This document shows positions 23,237-31,801 of a stretch of DNA of 64,000 nucleotides, in pieces (the first letter of the stretch is position 1; each line of letters opens with the position of its first letter). A program made the translations under genes and the position numbers. A model generated the notes under the pieces. That model worked only from the letters and a program-made list of their open reading frames with translations, was not told the DNA's origin and did no database searches. Source of the DNA: Streptomyces fumigatiscleroticus (lineage in GTDB: Bacteria > Actinomycetota > Actinomycetes > Streptomycetales > Streptomycetaceae); assembly GCF_014647975.1 (NCBI RefSeq), contig NZ_BMQF01000007.1:62001-126000 (forward strand). Direction: 5' to 3'.

Positions 23237-26200
23237 TCACCGTGTGCCCGCCTCGGTCCCCGCCGCGGCCTCCGCTTCGGCGAGCAGCTCGCGCAGCTCC
23301 CTCAGCACCTCGCCCTTGTCCGTTCCGTCCAGCGCGGTGAGGGCCGAACGCCACTGCTCGTACGCCTCCCGCAGGCGTCCCCGCTGCCGCAGCAGGAGTC
23401 CGTGCTGGTGGCGGGCGAGACCGCCCATGTGACGGTCGGCGCGGGCGTCGGCACGGCGGAGCAGTTCGTCGCACTCGTCGGCGGCCCGCTCGGTACGGCC
23501 GAGCAGACGCAGGGCGCGGACCAGCCCGAGCCGGGTCTGGGACTCGCCGTGCCAGTCGCCGTGGCCGCCGAGGATGCGCAGGCTCTCCTCGAAGTGCGCC
23601 GCGGCGGCGTCCGGTTCGCCGAGGGTGAGATGGGCGTAGCCGATGTTGCAGTGCGCGGTGTGCCGGACGATCACGTTCCCGATCGCGTCGCCGAGGGCCA
23701 GCGAACGCCGGTGCTGCTCGATGGCGGCCCGCGGGTCGGTGTGCTCGTACAGGTTGCCGAGATGGCTGTAGGTGACGGCCTCGCCGTGCGGATCGTCCAG
23801 CTGCCGCGAGCAGGCGAGACTCTCGCGCAGCGCCTCGCCGCACTCGGCGTGGCGGCCGAGCCCCTCCAGCAGCAGCCCACGGTTGTTGAGGCAGCGGCGG
23901 ATCCGGGAGACGACACCGAGCCGCCGCCAGATCGCCAGCGCCCGGTCGATGAGGACGAGCGCGTCGTTCTGACGGCCGGCCAGGAAGTGCAGGCCCGCCA
24001 GATCGCCCAGCGCATAGGCCTCGGCAGGCTCGTCGCCGAGCCGTCGCGCCACACCGAGAGCGGCCCGTCCGAGCAGCTCCATCTCGGCCACCCGGCCGCC
24101 GCGCTGGACATGCGGGAAGAAGAGACGGGCCAGGACGGACACCCAGACCGCCCGCGTGTCGTCGGTGTCCTCGGCATACCGCTCGACCAGCGCGACGACG
24201 TTCTCCAGCTCGCCGTCGCCCCAGGCGGTGGCCTCCTCGGCCGAGCCGAACGCGGGGACGGCCGCGACCTGCGCCCCATGCTCCGGCGGCTGCGCCGCGG
24301 TCGGCCGCCGCCGGTCGTCCCGGTCGAGATCGGATTCGACGACAGCGTCGAGCAGCCGCTCGGCGACGGCGGCGTACCAGCGCAAGGCGGTCACGACGGT
24401 GTCGGCCTGACCGTGGGGGGCGGGGACGGGGGCAGGGGGTGCGGACTCGTCGGCGGTGACGGGGGCAGAGAGTGCGGGCTCGTCGGCGGTGACGACCGAA
24501 GTGGCGTGAGCGTCGGCGGTGGCGGTCGGGGTCGCATGACCGGCAGCGACGGCCGTGGCGTCCGGGGCGTCCGGGACATTCGGAGGCGCGTGGCCTTCGG
24601 CGGCGGGGTGCGCATGCCCCCCGGCAGTAACGGTGGTGGCCGTTACGGCGTTCGCGTGGCTGCCGGCGGCGGTGGGCCCGGCGTTCGCGTGGCTGCCGGC
24701 GGCGGTGGGCCCGGCGTTCGCGTGGCTGCCGGCGGCGGCTTCGCGGGCGAAGTCGCGGACCAGGTCGTGCGGGGCGTACCGGCCGTACGCCGTCTCCTCC
24801 AGCAGCGCCACGTCCACGAGGCGGTCGAGGGCGGCCGCGGCGCGGCGCTCGTCGGTGCCGGTGAGACGGGCCAGCAGCGGGGCACCGTACGCGGGCAGGT
24901 CCAGCGCCCCGATGCGGCACAGCGCGCGGGCGGCGTCCCGGTCGGCCTGGCGGTCGGAGGCGGCGAGCGCGTCGTGCGCGACGGCCAGGGACCGGCGGAC
25001 GCTCAGGTCGTCGTACTCCAGATGCTGCAACCGGCTCTGCGCACAGGCGAGTTGGCCGGCCAGCACATCGGGCGTGAGGGCGCGGCGGGCGGCGAGCCGG
25101 GCGGCGACGACCCGGAGGGCGAGCGGCAGACGACCGGTGAGGGCGACCAGGGGGTGGCCGGCGTCGAGACCGTCCCGGCCGGAGACCGCCCGCAGCAGCG
25201 CGGCGCTGTCCTCGTCCGACAGCGGCGCCAGCGGGAAGCGACGGGCGCCGTCGAGGGCGGTGAGCGGCGAGCGGCTGGTCACGATCACCGCACAGCCGGG
25301 TCCGGCCGGGAGCAGCGGGCGTACCTGCGCGGCACCGGCGGCATCGTCCAGGACCATGAGCGTGCGGGTAGGAGCGAGCAGCGAGCGCAGCAGGGCGGCC
25401 GCCGCGTCCTGCTGCTCGGGTATGCCGCGCGCCTCGACGCCGAGGTCGCGCAGGAGCGCGGTGAGCGCCTGGCCGGGCGACAGCGGGGTCATGCCGGGGG
25501 TGGCGCCGTGCAGGTTGACGTACAGCTGACCATCGCAGAAACGTTCACTCAGCCCATGGGCGACGTGCAGCGCGAGCGCGCTCTTGCCGACGCCGGCCAT
25601 GCCGCTGACGACGGCGACGGCGGGACGAGTGCCGCCGGTCAGGGCCCGGCGCAGTTCGTCGCGTACGGCACCGCGGCCGGTGAAGTGGGCGGGCGGCGGC
25701 GGAAGCTGAGCTGGCCGCGGCCGTTCCGGCACGGCAGCACCGCGCCCCCGCACCTGGGCACCGGCAGCACCACCAGCACCATCAGCACCATCAGCACCAT
25801 CAGCACCATCAGCACCATCAGCACCATCAGCACCATCAGCACCATCAGCACCATCAGCACCATCAGCACCATCAGCACCAGTATTCATGGCACCGACGGC
25901 CTCAGTGGCGCCGGCGGCACCGGCGGCACCGGCCGGCGTCCCACCGTCGCCGCCGTCCGCCACGCCGCCGCCGGGTACCGCATCCACCACCTGCCGCAGC
26001 ACCTCCACATGCGCCTCCCGCACCGCCGGGCCCGGCTCCACGCCGAGTTCCTCGACGAGACGGGCGCGCAGATCGCGGTGGACGGCGAGGGCCTCGGCCC
26101 GGCGCCCGGTGCGGTGCAGGGCCAGCATCAGCTGGCGCTGGTACGCCTCGCGCAGTGGATGCTCGGCGGCCAGCGCGGCCAGCTCCGGCAGGAGAGCGGC

Positions 26201-26932
26201 GAGCCGTGGCCCGCCGAGGGCCAGCTCGGCGTCGTACCGCCACTCCAGGAGCAGCAGCCGTGCCTCCCGCAGCCGCTGCACGAACGCGTATCCGCCCACT
26301 TCGGGCGGCAGCCCGGCGAGCGGCTCGCCCCGCCACAGCGCGAGCGCCGCCGAGCACGCGGAGACCACTTGCGTCCAGTTACCGCCCGCGTGCGCGGCGC
26401 GTGCCGCGGCGACATGAGCCTCGAAGACGTGGACGTCGAGCTCCCCCTCCTCCACCCGCAGGAGATATCCGGAGGGCACCGTCCGCAGCCGTTCGGGGTC
26501 GTCGAGCAGTCGCCGCAGCCGGGTCACGTGGTTGTGCAGCGAGGCCCGCGCGGACGGCGGCGGAGCACCGCCCCACAACGCCTCCTGCAACGACTCGACG
26601 GAGACGGCCCGGCCGGCCTCCAGCAGCAGCGCGCCCAGCAGGGCTCGCGCCTTGGGACTCCCGACTGCCAGGACCGGTACGTCGGAACCGGCGGGCCCAG
26701 CGGAACCGGCGGGCCCAATGGAACCAGTGGAACCACTGGAACCACTGGAACCAACCGCATCGACGGACCCGGACGCCGGACCGGACGCGGAACCGGCGGA
26801 CCGGGAGACCTCGCACGGGCACTCCCGGCCGTCGCACGCCTCGTAGAGAACCGGCGGTCCCAGCAGCCCGAATCGCAGGGCGCACCGCTCCGGTGGACGG
26901 GGGGACCCCCACGAACCGGGTGGTACCCGCAT
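23237..26932 (-). CDS. AfsR/SARP-type regulator (BTAD, NB-ARC, TPR) with repeat linkers
   Basis: About 1231 aa from the likely ATG at 26932; the start is uncertain and a shorter form beginning near LRFGLLGPPV is possible. Order: OmpR-type winged helix (about 90-165, SPKARALLGALLLEAG, ASLHNHVTRLRRLL), BTAD domain (about 170-320), a (DGA)11 linker (about 353-390), NB-ARC ATPase with Walker A SGMAGVGKSAL (about 440-450) and TLMVLDDA, then TPRs (about 900-1200). Two more repeat tracts lie at the N-terminus (Gly/Ser/Ala) and before the TPRs. Such proteins activate antibiotic or developmental genes on ATP binding. No biosynthetic cluster is adjacent. Confidence 0.9.
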   Translation of the reverse strand: MRVPPGSWGSPRPPERCALRFGLLGPPVLYEACDGRECPCEVSRSAGSASGPASGSVDAVGSSGSSGSTGSIGPAGSAGPAGSDVPVLAVGSPKARALLGALLLEAGRAVSVESLQEALWGGAPPPSARASLHNHVTRLRRLLDDPERLRTVPSGYLLRVEEGELDVHVFEAHVAAARAAHAGGNWTQVVSACSAALALWRGEPLAGLPPEVGGYAFVQRLREARLLLLEWRYDAELALGGPRLAALLPELAALAAEHPLREAYQRQLMLALHRTGRRAEALAVHRDLRARLVEELGVEPGPAVREAHVEVLRQVVDAVPGGGVADGGDGGTPAGAAGAAGATEAVGAMNTGADGADGADGADGADGADGADGADGADGADGADGAGGAAGAQVRGRGAAVPERPRPAQLPPPPAHFTGRGAVRDELRRALTGGTRPAVAVVSGMAGVGKSALALHVAHGLSERFCDGQLYVNLHGATPGMTPLSPGQALTALLRDLGVEARGIPEQQDAAAALLRSLLAPTRTLMVLDDAAGAAQVRPLLPAGPGCAVIVTSRSPLTALDGARRFPLAPLSDEDSAALLRAVSGRDGLDAGHPLVALTGRLPLALRVVAARLAARRALTPDVLAGQLACAQSRLQHLEYDDLSVRRSLAVAHDALAASDRQADRDAARALCRIGALDLPAYGAPLLARLTGTDERRAAAALDRLVDVALLEETAYGRYAPHDLVRDFAREAAAGSHANAGPTAAGSHANAGPTAAGSHANAVTATTVTAGGHAHPAAEGHAPPNVPDAPDATAVAAGHATPTATADAHATSVVTADEPALSAPVTADESAPPAPVPAPHGQADTVVTALRWYAAVAERLLDAVVESDLDRDDRRRPTAAQPPEHGAQVAAVPAFGSAEEATAWGDGELENVVALVERYAEDTDDTRAVWVSVLARLFFPHVQRGGRVAEMELLGRAALGVARRLGDEPAEAYALGDLAGLHFLAGRQNDALVLIDRALAIWRRLGVVSRIRRCLNNRGLLLEGLGRHAECGEALRESLACSRQLDDPHGEAVTYSHLGNLYEHTDPRAAIEQHRRSLALGDAIGNVIVRHTAHCNIGYAHLTLGEPDAAAAHFEESLRILGGHGDWHGESQTRLGLVRALRLLGRTERAADECDELLRRADARADRHMGGLARHQHGLLLRQRGRLREAYEQWRSALTALDGTDKGEVLRELRELLAEAEAAAGTEAGTR
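24648..24738 (-). repeat. 33-bp in-frame repeats in the SARP gene
   Basis: Two complete and one partial 33-bp unit that encode AAGSHANAGPT in the linker before the TPR region. The units are almost identical. Confidence 0.85.
25766..25882 (-). repeat. 9-bp microsatellite-like array in the SARP gene
   Basis: Eleven perfect AGCACCATC units flanked by two variants. On the coding strand they encode (DGA)n between the BTAD and NB-ARC domains. The perfect identity suggests recent expansion. Confidence 0.95.
26686..26757 (-). repeat. 9-18-bp degenerate repeats in the 5' part of the SARP gene
   Basis: GGAACC-based units encode the Gly/Ser/Ala tract GSSGSSGSTGSIGPAGS near residues 60-80, inserted inside the N-terminal part of the DNA-binding domain region. 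Confidence 0.7.
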
Positions 26933-27210
26933 TGCCGCCCCACTGCCTTCCCACGTGCCGCGCCCGCGCACGCTCCAGGGCGGAGTCCGTGGAGTCCGCC
27001 GACTCTGGCGGAAATCCGCCCTCTTCACCTTCACAACGGCTGCCCGCCTCCGGCCGGTTGTCCCACGGCATGGCGGAGAACCGTTGGCCCCATGTTAGCG
27101 ATCTGTTGGCCAGACCTGATGGGATCACGACATCGGATCTGGCCCGACGGTGCGCGCGTAGGACGCGTTGCTCGGGGGAGTGTCGCCGCCGCGGCCGGAT
27201 CCGGGACGCT

Positions 27211-27251
27211 CGAGGGTTCCGGTCGGCCGAGGTGACCGACCGGAACCCTCG
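27211..27251 (-). terminator. Hairpin after the glycosyltransferase gene
   Basis: Perfect 16-bp stem CGAGGGTTCCGGTCGG with a 9-nt loop, 64 bases past the glycosyltransferase stop on the minus strand. Confidence 0.8.
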
Positions 27252-27314
27252 CTCTCTTCCCACCCAAGCTCCGCGGAAGCTTTCCGGGATCTCCTCTCCC
27301 CATGGTTCAGGGGT

Positions 27315-28208
27315 TCAGATGACGGGCGGCCGTCCCAGCAGGGTCAGCCGCCACACCGTCCGCCAGCGCATCGCCCGCCGCTCACCGGCCGGTTCCCGCA
27401 TGCCTTCCACGAATCCGCCGAACCACGCGCGCAGCCCGACCAGCGACCGGTTCCGTACGAGGGTCAGCAGCACCCACACCACCAGGTGGACGGGAACGAG
27501 GGCGAGCGGCAGCCGGCGGCGGACCAGCCAGACCCGGTTGCGGGCATTGACCCGGTAGTAGATGGCGTGCCGGGCGGGCGAGGTCTTCGGGTGCTGGAGC
27601 AACAGCTCGGGCACGTACCGGATGCGCCAGCCGGCGTCGGCGGCCCGCCAGGCCAGGTCGGTCTCCTCGTGCGCGAAGAAGAACTCGGCGGGCCAGTCGC
27701 CCACCTCGTCGAGCATCGCCATCCGCAGTGCGTGCCCGCCGCCGAGGAACCCGGTGACGTATCCGCCCCGCATCGGATCGGCCTTGCCGACCCGCGGCAC
27801 GTGCCGCTGCTGTGTCTCGCCGTACTCGTCGGCGATGCGGAAGCCGACGATGCCGAGCCGGTCGTCGGCCGCGTACAGGTCTCCCACCCGGCGCAGCACG
27901 TCGGTGTCGACGAGCAGACCGTCATCGTCCAGCTCGACGACCACGTCGACGTCACCGAACTCGCGCAGCCGCGCGAGGGCCGCGTTGCGTCCGCCGGGGC
28001 AGCCGAGGTTCTCGTCGAGCTCGATCGGCGTGACCTCTCCCGGCAGGGACAGCCGCCGGGCGAACTCGGGCAGCGGGCAGCCGTTGCCGACGATCACGAT
28101 GCGGGCGGGCGGGACGTCCTGCTTGGCCACGGACCTCAGCAGGGCATCGACTTCGGCGGGCCGGTTTCCCATGGTCACGACGGTGACGGCGATCCTCGGC
28201 ACTCCCAT
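27315..28208 (-). CDS. Family 2 glycosyltransferase
   Basis: 297 aa with a GT-A fold. It opens with IAVTVVTMGNRPAEVDALLRSV, has NLGCPGGRNAAL, the nucleotide-sugar DxD-type cluster VVVELDDDGLL (about 88-98), and an acceptor-side segment EFFFAHEETDLAWRAADAGW. One hydrophobic segment (LALVPVHLVVWVLLTLV, about 235-252) suggests membrane association. Sugar and acceptor are unknown; cell-wall or exopolysaccharide work is likely. It is upstream of the SARP gene on the same strand but separated by a terminator. Confidence 0.85.
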   Translation of the reverse strand: MGVPRIAVTVVTMGNRPAEVDALLRSVAKQDVPPARIVIVGNGCPLPEFARRLSLPGEVTPIELDENLGCPGGRNAALARLREFGDVDVVVELDDDGLLVDTDVLRRVGDLYAADDRLGIVGFRIADEYGETQQRHVPRVGKADPMRGGYVTGFLGGGHALRMAMLDEVGDWPAEFFFAHEETDLAWRAADAGWRIRYVPELLLQHPKTSPARHAIYYRVNARNRVWLVRRRLPLALVPVHLVVWVLLTLVRNRSLVGLRAWFGGFVEGMREPAGERRAMRWRTVWRLTLLGRPPVI

Positions 28209-28369
28209 GTCCTCACCCCATCCCGGCCGACAACGGTGCTCGCGATGCTAGCCGTTCACGGGGCCGACTCGTTCTGTACGCCACTTCGTATGCTGATCGG
28301 CATGTCGGCCGTACGACGCGCCGCCCACCCTGCGCCGGACCGTCCCCGTCGCCCCGGTGAGCACAGGAA

Positions 28370-28402
28370 AAGCCCAGCTCAGACAAGTTCTGAGCTGGGC
28401 TT
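28370..28402 (-). terminator. Intrinsic terminator of the tRNA-Thr gene
   Basis: Perfect 14-bp stem (TCTGAGCTGGGCTT arm on the plus strand) with a 5-nt loop. On the minus strand the stem is followed by TTTTCC. It lies 8 bases past the tRNA 3' end. Confidence 0.9.
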
Positions 28403-28409
28403 CGATGGA

Positions 28410-28482
28410 GCCGCTTTCGGGATTCGAACCCGAGACCTACGCATTACGAGTGCGTTGCTCTGGCCATCTGAGCTAAAGCGGC
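28410..28482 (-). tRNA. tRNA-Thr (anticodon CGU)
   Basis: 73-nt cloverleaf on the minus strand: acceptor arm GCCGCTT/AAGCGGC, D-stem GCTC/GAGC, anticodon arm ACGCA-CTCGTAA-TGCGT, T-arm TCGGG-TTCGAAT-CCCGA. The anticodon is CGT, reading ACG. CCA is not encoded. Confidence 0.97.
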
Positions 28483-28600
28483 GCGCCGTCCGCACCATGG
28501 TGCGATCAGCAACGTCGGTAAGTCTACACAGTTTCCGGGAGTGCTTCGCACCCGCCCCGGAGCCGGCTGCTCCGGGGCGGGTGCGAGGCCGGCCGCACGG

Positions 28601-30250
28601 CTAGGAGCAGCGCTTTCCGGCGGCCGGCGGGGTGCCGTGGAGGAGGTAGGCGTTGATCGCGGAGTCGATGCAGGCGCTGCCGCGGCCGTAGGCGGTGTGG
28701 CCGTCGCCCTCGTAGGTGAGGAGGCGGGCCGAGGAGAGCTGACGGGCCAGTGCCTGTGCCCAGCGGTACGGCGTCGCCGGGTCGCGGGTGGTGCCGGCCA
28801 CGACGAGCGGGGCCGCGCCCCGCGCCTCGATGCGGTGCGGGGCGCCCGTGGGCTTCACCGGCCAGTACGCGCAGCTCAGGGAGGCCCAGGCGAGGCCGTC
28901 ACCGAAGACGGGGGACGCCTTCTCGAACTCGGCCAGCGCCTTGCGCACCTCGTCCGGGCCGGTGAAGGCGGCGGGCAGGTCGAGGCAGTTCACGGCGGCG
29001 TTGGCGAACATCAGATTGCTGTACTCGCCGTCGGCGTCACGCTCGTAGTAGCTGTCGGAGAGGGCGAGCAGCCCGGCGCCGTCGCCCTGTTTCATCGCCG
29101 AGGCCAGCGCCTCGCGCAGCTGCTGCCAGGCCGCCTCGTCGTACATCGCCGCGATCACGCCCGTGGTGGCCAGGGCCTCGCTCAGCCGGCGGCCGTCCGC
29201 GTCGCCGGTGGGCAGGGGGCTGCGGTCCAGTTCGCCGAAGAACGCCTTGAGGTTCTTGCCGGCCTGATCGGGCGTGGTGTCCGGGCCGCCCAGCGGGCAG
29301 TCGGACTGCCGCACACAGTCCTTCGCGAACGACTGGAACGCCGTCTCGAAGCCCGCCGTCTGCTCCAGGTTCAGCCGCCGGGCGGACAGCGACGGGTCCA
29401 TCGCCCCGTCCAGCACCAGCCGGCCCACCCGGTCCGGGAACAGCCCGGCGTACGTGGCGCCGAGGAACGTCCCGTACGACGCCCCCACATAGGTGAGCTT
29501 CTCGTCGCCGAGCGCCGCCCGCACGATGTCCATGTCCCGGGCGGCCTCGGCGGTGGAGACATGGCGCAGCAGCTCGGCGGAGTGCGCCTCGCAGCCCGCG
29601 GCGAACCCCTTGTACGCGGCGACGAGTGCGCCGATCTCCTGCTCGTCGTCCGGCGTGACGTCCGTCTGCGTGTACGCGTCCATCTCCTCTCCGCCGAGGC
29701 ACTCCACGGGCTCGCTGCGGGCCACGCCGCGCGGGTCGACCCCCACCATGTCGTAGCGCGCGCGGACCTCCGCCGGGTAGCCGATGCCGGCGTACTGCTG
29801 GAGATAGCCGACCGCCGAACCGCCCGGTCCGCCCGGGTTGACCAGCAGCGAGCCCAGCTTCTCGCCCGGGCCGGTGGCCCTCTTGCGGGCCACGGCGAGC
29901 CGGACGTCACCGGCGGACGGCCTGGCGTAGTCCAGCGGCGCCTTCACGGTCGCGCACTGGAAGCCGGGGACACCGCAGCCGCGCCAGTCGGGCCGCTGCG
30001 CGTAGTACGGCGCGAGCTCGGACGGTGTGGCACTCGGCAGCGCGGCCAGCGCCGCCTCCGCCGCCGGGCCGGTGGAGTTCGGTGCGCCCTGCGGGGAGCA
30101 CGCGGCGGCGAGCAGCGCCGCGGCGGCGAGGACGGCACCACCGAGACGGGCTCTGCGGGCCCCGGGACGCCGGGCGGGCGGTTCGGCCCGGCCGGGCGCG
30201 TACGCCTGGCGGGTCTGGCTGGTCGGGCGGGAGCTGCGCCTGGTGTGCAT
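28601..30250 (-). CDS. Secreted alpha/beta-hydrolase lipoprotein (tripeptidyl aminopeptidase, SlpD/SlpE-like)
   Basis: 549 aa. A twin-basic N-terminus, hydrophobic core and lipobox LAAAC (about residues 46-51) mark an exported lipoprotein. The peptidase S33 catalytic serine is in GASYGTFLGATY, with GSLLVNPGGPGGSAVGYL forming the oxyanion region; the C-terminal TAP-like domain includes GTTRDPATPYRWA and the catalytic histidine in EGDGHTAYG. These enzymes release N-terminal tripeptides outside the cell. The ATG at 30250 is preferred to an upstream TTG. Confidence 0.9.
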   Translation of the reverse strand: MHTRRSSRPTSQTRQAYAPGRAEPPARRPGARRARLGGAVLAAAALLAAACSPQGAPNSTGPAAEAALAALPSATPSELAPYYAQRPDWRGCGVPGFQCATVKAPLDYARPSAGDVRLAVARKRATGPGEKLGSLLVNPGGPGGSAVGYLQQYAGIGYPAEVRARYDMVGVDPRGVARSEPVECLGGEEMDAYTQTDVTPDDEQEIGALVAAYKGFAAGCEAHSAELLRHVSTAEAARDMDIVRAALGDEKLTYVGASYGTFLGATYAGLFPDRVGRLVLDGAMDPSLSARRLNLEQTAGFETAFQSFAKDCVRQSDCPLGGPDTTPDQAGKNLKAFFGELDRSPLPTGDADGRRLSEALATTGVIAAMYDEAAWQQLREALASAMKQGDGAGLLALSDSYYERDADGEYSNLMFANAAVNCLDLPAAFTGPDEVRKALAEFEKASPVFGDGLAWASLSCAYWPVKPTGAPHRIEARGAAPLVVAGTTRDPATPYRWAQALARQLSSARLLTYEGDGHTAYGRGSACIDSAINAYLLHGTPPAAGKRCS

Positions 30251-30359
30251 CAAGCGAGCGTAACGCTGCGCAGCCGGGCGGATGCCCAGCGTGCATGCCG
30301 TGCCTCGTACGAGTTACCTCATCGACCTCCCGGCGTTGTGCTCGTAGTTTTTCCGGCGC

Positions 30360-30503
30360 GACTTCCTCCGGCGCAGCGGCAGGCGTTCCTCCGGCGGCAG
30401 CGGCAGGCGTTCCTCCGGCGGTGCCGGCCGCCGTTCCTCCGGCGGTGCCGGCCGCCGTTCCTCCGGCGGTGCCGGTCGGCGTTCCTCCGGCGGTGGCTGG
30501 CCG
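30360..30503 (-). repeat. Six 24-bp tandem repeats abutting the holB stop codon
   Basis: Exact 24-bp periodicity with consensus CGTTCCTCCGGCGGTGCCGG plus four variable bases; units 3 and 4 are identical. The array ends at the base before the holB stop codon, so it forms the 3' flank of holB and has no coding role that I can see. Confidence 0.9.
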
Positions 30504-31709
30504 TCAGCCGGCTCTGAGCGCCATCGTCATGGCCTCCACCGCCAGCAGGGGTGCCACGTTGCGGTCCAGGGCCTCGCGGCAGGCGGCGATCGCCTCGATG
30601 CGGCGCAGGGTGGACTCCGGGGAGCTGCCGCGGGCGATGCGCTCCAGGGTGTCCTCCGCGTCCGCGTTGGCGATCGCCACGCGGGAGCCGAGCTGGAGGG
30701 CGAGGACATCGCGGTAGAAGCCGGTGAGGTCGGTCAGGGCGAGGTCGAGGCTGTCGCGCTGGGTCCGGGTCCGGCGGCGCTTCTGCTTGTCCTCCAGCTC
30801 CTTCATCACGCCCGCCGTGCCGCGCGGCAGCCGGCCGCCCTGGGCCGCGCCCAGCGCCGCCTTCAGCTCCTCGGTCTCCTTGACGTCGACCTCCTCGGCG
30901 AGCTGCTTGGCGTCCTCCGACGCCGCGTCGACCAGCTCCTGGGCGGCCTTGAGGCAGCCGCCGACATCGTCCACGCGCAGCGGCAGCTTCAGCACGGCGG
31001 CCCTGCGCGCGCGGGCGGCCGGGTCGGTGGCCAGGCGGCGCGCCCGGTCGACATGGCCCTGGGTGGCGCGGGCCACGGCGGCGGCGACGTCCGGTTCGAT
31101 GCCCTCGCGGCGGACGAGCATGTCGGCCACGGCCTCGACCGACGGCGTGCTCAGGTTCAGGTGGCGGCAGCGGGAGCGGATCGTGGGCAGCACGTCCTCG
31201 ACGGAGGGGGCGCACAGCAGCCAGACCGTACGGGGGGCTGGCTCCTCGACGGCCTTGAGGACGGCGTTGGCGGACTTCTCGTTCAGCCGCTCGGCGTCCT
31301 CGACCAGGATGACCTGCCAGCGGCCGCCCGCGGGCGAGGTGAAGGACTTGCGGACGGTGTCCCGCATGTCGTCGGCGAGGATCTGCGTGCCCACGGCGGC
31401 GACGGTGGTGACGTCGGCGTGCGTGCCGATCAGCGCGGTGTGGCAGCCGTCGCAGAAACCGCAGCCGGGGGCCCCGCCGAGCGCGCGGTCGGGGCTCACG
31501 CACTGCAACGCGGCGGCGAACGCCCGGGCCGCCTGCGTCCGGCCCGCGCCGGGCGGGCCGGTGAACAGCCAGGCGTGCGTCATCTTCGACGCATCGGGCG
31601 GCGGGGTGTCGGCCGCGGCGGCGGTGACCAGGGCGTCGGCGTCCCGGGCCGCAGCCGTCAGCTGCTCGCTCACCCTCTCCTGACCGACGAGGTCGTCCCA
31701 CACGCTCAT
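30504..31709 (-). CDS. holB: DNA polymerase III subunit delta'
   Basis: 401-aa clamp-loader subunit. The AAA+ module holds THAWLFTGPPGAGRTQAARAF, where the Walker A lysine is arginine, which fits the non-hydrolysing role of delta'. A zinc module CGFCDGC (about 83-90) and VILVEDAERLNEKSANAVLKAVEEP with the SRC motif (IRSRCRHL) follow. Delta' works with delta and gamma/tau to load the beta clamp. It lies immediately downstream of the tmk fusion gene, as in other actinobacteria. Confidence 0.93.
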   Translation of the reverse strand: MSVWDDLVGQERVSEQLTAAARDADALVTAAAADTPPPDASKMTHAWLFTGPPGAGRTQAARAFAAALQCVSPDRALGGAPGCGFCDGCHTALIGTHADVTTVAAVGTQILADDMRDTVRKSFTSPAGGRWQVILVEDAERLNEKSANAVLKAVEEPAPRTVWLLCAPSVEDVLPTIRSRCRHLNLSTPSVEAVADMLVRREGIEPDVAAAVARATQGHVDRARRLATDPAARARRAAVLKLPLRVDDVGGCLKAAQELVDAASEDAKQLAEEVDVKETEELKAALGAAQGGRLPRGTAGVMKELEDKQKRRRTRTQRDSLDLALTDLTGFYRDVLALQLGSRVAIANADAEDTLERIARGSSPESTLRRIEAIAACREALDRNVAPLLAVEAMTMALRAG

Positions 31710-31801
31710 GGGTCATGCCGCCCTTCCGTCACATTCCGCATGGCGACATCCATTGTGGGGCCGGCCACTGACAACCGGGGGCGGTCACCCGCGTACCGGG
31801 C

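Noticed and set aside
23234..23239. TGATCA shared by the stop codons of the convergent polymerase and SARP genes, considered as a regulatory palindrome.
   Set aside because: A 6-bp palindrome formed by two abutting TGA codons needs no further explanation.
25639..25878. ORF encoding repeated MVL residues.
   Set aside because: It is the alternative frame of the 9-bp array in the SARP gene.
25766..25882. Regularly spaced repeats considered as a CRISPR array.
   Set aside because: Units are 9 bp with no spacers and stay in frame inside a gene. The arrays at 30360-30503 and 39934-40059 were rejected for the same reason.
23237..26932. SARP regulator taken as a sign of an adjacent antibiotic cluster.
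   Set aside because: Neighbours within 15 kb are a polymerase, a glycosyltransferase, a tRNA and housekeeping genes; no PKS, NRPS or tailoring genes are present.
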